A program made the translations under genes and the position numbers. 64,000 nt of DNA from Melampsora larici-populina 98AG31 (lineage: Eukaryota > Basidiomycota > Pucciniomycetes > Pucciniales > Melampsoraceae), in assembly GCF_000204055.1 (NCBI RefSeq), contig NW_006768849.1, forward strand, positions 62,001-126,000. The letters run 5' to 3'. The notes below the pieces were generated by a model. The model saw nothing but the letters and a program-made list of their open reading frames with translations, ran no database searches and was not told the origin of the DNA. Shown piece after piece: positions 60,801 through 64,000 of the stretch (positions within the stretch are counted from its first letter, which is position 1; each line of letters begins with the position of its first letter).

Positions 60801-61870
60801 GATCAAGATGAAGAACAAGCTGCACCAGATGAACTGCTGCATAAGGCAAAGGAGAGTGTTTGGAGGACAATGCAACAGACCTGCTTTCAAGAGGGCATGA
60901 CTCATCTAAACATGTTTCAGAAATTTTAGCAGTAAGAGTCCCTTTGGACTTAATACCCTTTCTGAACATCCATTTTTTTCACTGAGGCACACCAGGAACA
61001 TGCCACCCTGACCATATCAGACCTGCCTCTTGAGACACTGCACTCCCTGTAGAAATGACAGTTGAACATGCCTAATAAGAAACCAAAAAAAATCACCATC
61101 AATGGTAGCACCTCTTCCTAAACATTTCAAGGTAGCAAAATACAAAGTGTCAGAGGCCAGAAAACCCGCAGCCACAAGCGCTGGGCAATGAAAACACTTG
61201 GTGGTTACTAACTCTGGAGGTTTTGACAGAGGTCAGCCAATCACCAACAAAGCCATCTACAACTTTATTGCTTGGGCAGCATAATTGAGGTTAGAGAAAG
61301 AAGACAGACCTATGTGAGTGATTACAGCTGTGACAACCAAGAGATTGGACATAATGTGGGTGTGGCATATCCTGCAACACAGCTCACAACCACCAGCAGA
61401 CACATAGGTTGTATCTCTCCTCCTGAATGTGACCCATTGTAACAAGGAAGAACAAGACATGGTGAACCACTAGACCCCAGTCACAATCAGATAACTGTTC
61501 CTCCTCTTCAAAGGAACCTATGGTTAGTTGATAGTAATCAAGGTGTTCTATATGCCATCCTAGGGAGATTGCTACGCAGGAAGAAGGAAGACAGAGCAAC
61601 CCTGGGGAGCCACATAGAGTTCAGAGAAAATAACAGTTGTTGGTTTGCAAAACTACATTTACGTAAAGCTGAAACTGCTAAGGCAGGAGAGGTACAGGTC
61701 ACTCACTTACAACAACAGTTCAATTTCCTCAACCAAGTATTGGCGACCAAAAGAGTCCTGATGTCAATAAGTTCAGCAAATAAAGACAATATACTGCTTT
61801 TGTCTTCAGGACCAGGCGGGGTGATACCATTAAGTAATGGTGAATTCCTAAATGTAGCAGAGAAAGTATG
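57890..61870 (+). pseudogene. Decayed DIRS-like retroelement: gag-like, reverse transcriptase, RNase H, possible tyrosine recombinase
   Basis: The order matches DIRS-type elements of basidiomycetes, in several frames with many stops. 58,545-58,862 holds a gag-like frame. 59,387-60,100 has RT pieces: GFVKGFDQGIPE, NNLSLPRRYPCVNLV, FDGNILLEAQVTFEGMAGFG, and a catalytic segment FWWIDETLF where the usual second Asp reads Glu. 60,108-60,443 continues KYLGLIWDGKIKTVRIPDDK ... AAKMAGWLMHL, and 60,388-60,597 reads LEIFWVGDVLTTDGICIIIG, the RNase H start. 61,569-61,870 (HLRKAETAKAGEVQVTHLQQ ... GGVIPLSNGEFLN) may be recombinase-derived. Ends were not identified; the left edge at 57,890 is arbitrary. 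Confidence 0.7.
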
Positions 61871-61893
61871 AGGACAATATGGCATCAACACCC

Positions 61894-62460
61894 TGTATCC
61901 TGGATACAGCCTTTGGAACTAACTCCTGCCAACTCCTTTGTTCCATCAATTGATTCAAACATAAGAAACAAGATGCACTGCCATGACCACCCCTTCCAAC
62001 ACTTCACAACCCCCCCCGGAATTATTTTTGACAACAGCCAAACTGTGGTTGTCAATCCTATCTATGGTACTGGTTATAATCAAAGGTGAGTAGAGTCTTG
62101 ATTTCCACATTCTCTTCAAGTACACTCCTCAATACAATTTTCAAATCTTTCTAGACACTCTCCTAACTTCTGTCAGATCATCCCCATGTCCAAAAACACC
62201 CCTCAAAGCTCTTCTGATATTTTTATGATTCTTCAACTTTTTCTTCATTGCTACAACTCTTTTAGATTGTATAATTAATGTGTACACAATGATATTAATA
62301 ATAAAAAGTGATTTGGAATTGATTTTAAAATACCAGATGACCACCAAACATAACCAATAAAACATAACTTTGTCTAAAAACACACCTACACCATGCATCC
62401 TGGGGTGTTTGAATCAGTTGATGGAAAAGGAGTTAGTTCCAACCCTGTACCCAGGATACA
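61894..62460. repeat. Inverted repeat pair bounding about 570 bp
   Basis: 61894-61926 (tgtatcctggatacag...ggaactaactcc) and 62429-62460 (ggagttagttccaa...ggataca) are inverted copies of about 32 bp with three to four differences. The interior is AT-rich and non-coding. It may be a MITE, or one end of the Harbinger relic to the right; no clear target duplication was found. Confidence 0.6.
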
Positions 62461-62789
62461 GCTACCCTTGGGTACAGGGTTTTGCCCCGCTATATAGTGG
62501 AACAATTGCACGGCCTGTTCTGAAGCGTGTTTTACCGCTGTGAGGTTTCTCAACAATATAAATGCAGATGATTTGGTACACGTTCAAACAGATCCACTTT
62601 GAAATAACACAGAGATAATGGATTGCATAGCCACAACTCATATAATAGTAATACATAATGTTGAAGATCTTCAATAAAAACAAAAGCTCTAAACATGCCA
62701 ATGAGCCACAGATGCATTAATATAATCATCAAACATCCATTGTGAAAGCCTGTCACACTTTGCATTGGCTTTATTATGTTCTCACAGGT

Positions 62790-63600
62790 TGGGTTCAGTC
62801 CAATCTGGCTCATCATCACATGCAAGCCTTGACTGTACATAATCTCTCTTTGAATGCATATCCTCTTCATTGAAACCATCTTCTCCAGACTCAGTTCAAA
62901 TGAAGTTGTGTAAACAAGCAACCACAATCTTTACTTGAGTCTTGTATGCTTAACACAGCATCATGGCCAGTATTGGAAATCACATTTTTGAGACACCAAA
63001 GATACATTCCGTGACAATTTGAGAGGAACTTTAAACCTTTCTTTTTGAGTGCTTGATGTTGCACTCAAGCATCAGCATAAGACCCTTCCAAACCCACATA
63101 GACAAATGTAAATAACATATTGAAGGACAGCCTGCTAGCATGTTTGGGCTTAAGTCTCCTTTGTGGTATCAATGTGCTGGTTGATGATCAGGAAGCACAA
63201 TGCATGGGATGTGGGTGCCAACAATAGCACCCACACATTTCTCAAAATAAGGAAACATCCCAGGGCTGTTTCAATTTTTTTCTGGACATATTCCATCGGC
63301 AGTGGGTTGCACAATATAAATTAATTGTAGAGAAACAATTGCATCCAGATTATCCTTAAAATACTTACTGACCATAGCGCCGGAACATTGGAATTGTTCT
63401 CCAACACCTTGATTGGATTCAGAGTTGCCAATAATGTATAAGAATCTCATCACACAATGCTTGGCTGATACATTGAACCCTCATTGTCAAAAACCTTCTT
63501 GGTATACTGATTTCCGTACAGTTTCAAAGTTCAACATAGGATCTTTTTGGTCTTTAATGAGGCAAGGAACTCCTTGCCAGCTTGGAACACAAACAGGATG
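62790..63600 (-). pseudogene. PIF/Harbinger (HARBI1-like) transposase relic
   Basis: Reading leftward on the minus strand: MMRFLYIIGNSESNQGVGEQ, then FQCSGAMVSKYFKDNLDAIV, then FPYFEKCVGAIVGTHIPCIV with LPDHQP, then, after stops and frame changes, LACDDEPDWTEPNL near 62,790. This is the Harbinger DDE_4 nuclease order. The first catalytic Asp, normally in GAIDGTHI, is Val here (GTT), and several stops interrupt the frame, so it is dead. No Myb-like partner gene was found before the window end; 63,601-64,000 holds nothing I can support. Confidence 0.75.
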
Positions 63601-64000
63601 AGATTGAATGGGTTTCAAGAAGATGTTGATAAGACCACATGGAATTGGAAGTGTCCAACATGATGGTCGATGGTTGTTTATACCATCACTGCCATGTGCT
63701 CAAGGACCATCAAGACAAACACTGTAATACACTGTCCTGTTTCACTTTTTCTCTCAAGAAAACAATTTTTTTTATCTCTTCACAAAAATCACTTTGCCAT
63801 ATGTATCAAAATGCTCTTCTAGGATCCAGTTTCTAGGGGAACTGCAAAAAGTGAACGCGCTCCAAGTGTACCATAAAAACTGATTCTAAAAAATCAAAAA
63901 ATGTCTAAATCAATTAAGCAAATGTTATCAACTCTCTATGTTTTGAACAAACTTGAATTAAAAAGAATCCTATTTAGGTATATAAAGACCAAAAAATACT

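Noticed and set aside
1..64000. CRISPR arrays, operons, ribosome binding sites
   Set aside because: The sequence is eukaryotic with spliceosomal introns; the tandem repeats present are minisatellites or transposon parts.
1..64000. tRNA or rRNA genes
   Set aside because: I looked for B-box-like GTTCGA words (for example near 5,790 and 29,730) but none sits in a foldable tRNA context; a covariance-model scan would be decisive.

Overview
The window looks like a transposon-rich nuclear segment of a basidiomycete, most likely a rust fungus (Pucciniales). Evidence: eukaryotic housekeeping genes split by many 60-120 bp GT-AG introns, AT-rich spacers, and abundant LTR, DIRS-like, hAT, Tc1/mariner and Harbinger remnants. 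The taxon is inferred from gene style and transposon mix, not from a marker gene.

Layout. 1-9.5 kb: end of an unknown gene, a 162-bp tandem repeat, a decayed Ty1/copia element (minus) and the 3' part of a chromodomain Ty3/gypsy element (plus). 10.2-13.6 kb: hAT and Tc1/IS630 transposase relics. 14.1-29.6 kb: conserved gene island with methionyl-tRNA synthetase (plus), then LSM2, an AIF/AMID-like FAD oxidoreductase and RNA polymerase II subunit RPB1 (all minus). 29.6-34.2 kb: sparse, with one tiny mariner-type MITE and an unidentified spliced fragment. 34.2-44.5 kb: RNase H2 catalytic subunit (plus) converging on a very large DOCK-family GEF (minus). 44.7-49.7 kb: an apparently intact 4,966-bp Tc1/mariner-type transposon with 92-bp terminal inverted repeats that carries its own three-exon DD34E transposase and a convergent six-exon gene for an unknown 638-aa protein. 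50.8-52.8 kb: homeodomain transcription factor (minus). 53-64 kb: repeat-dominated, with two MITEs, a decayed DIRS-like retroelement and a PIF/Harbinger relic.

Most multi-exon genes here were assembled by hand from splice signals and reading phase; the exon coordinates are in each entry. LSM2 has no long ORF and was found only this way. The cellular genes cover translation, RNA processing, transcription, genome maintenance, and signalling/cytoskeleton, with no sign of a functional cluster.

The most unusual signals are: (1) the two-gene Tc1/mariner transposon with an intact accessory gene of unknown function; (2) an RPB1 C-terminal domain in which nine heptads start with Phe instead of Tyr and which is cut into a chain of micro-exons, several of them frame-neutral; (3) four inactivating lesions in the LTR elements, all explainable as TCG to TTG changes, which looks like a RIP-type footprint.
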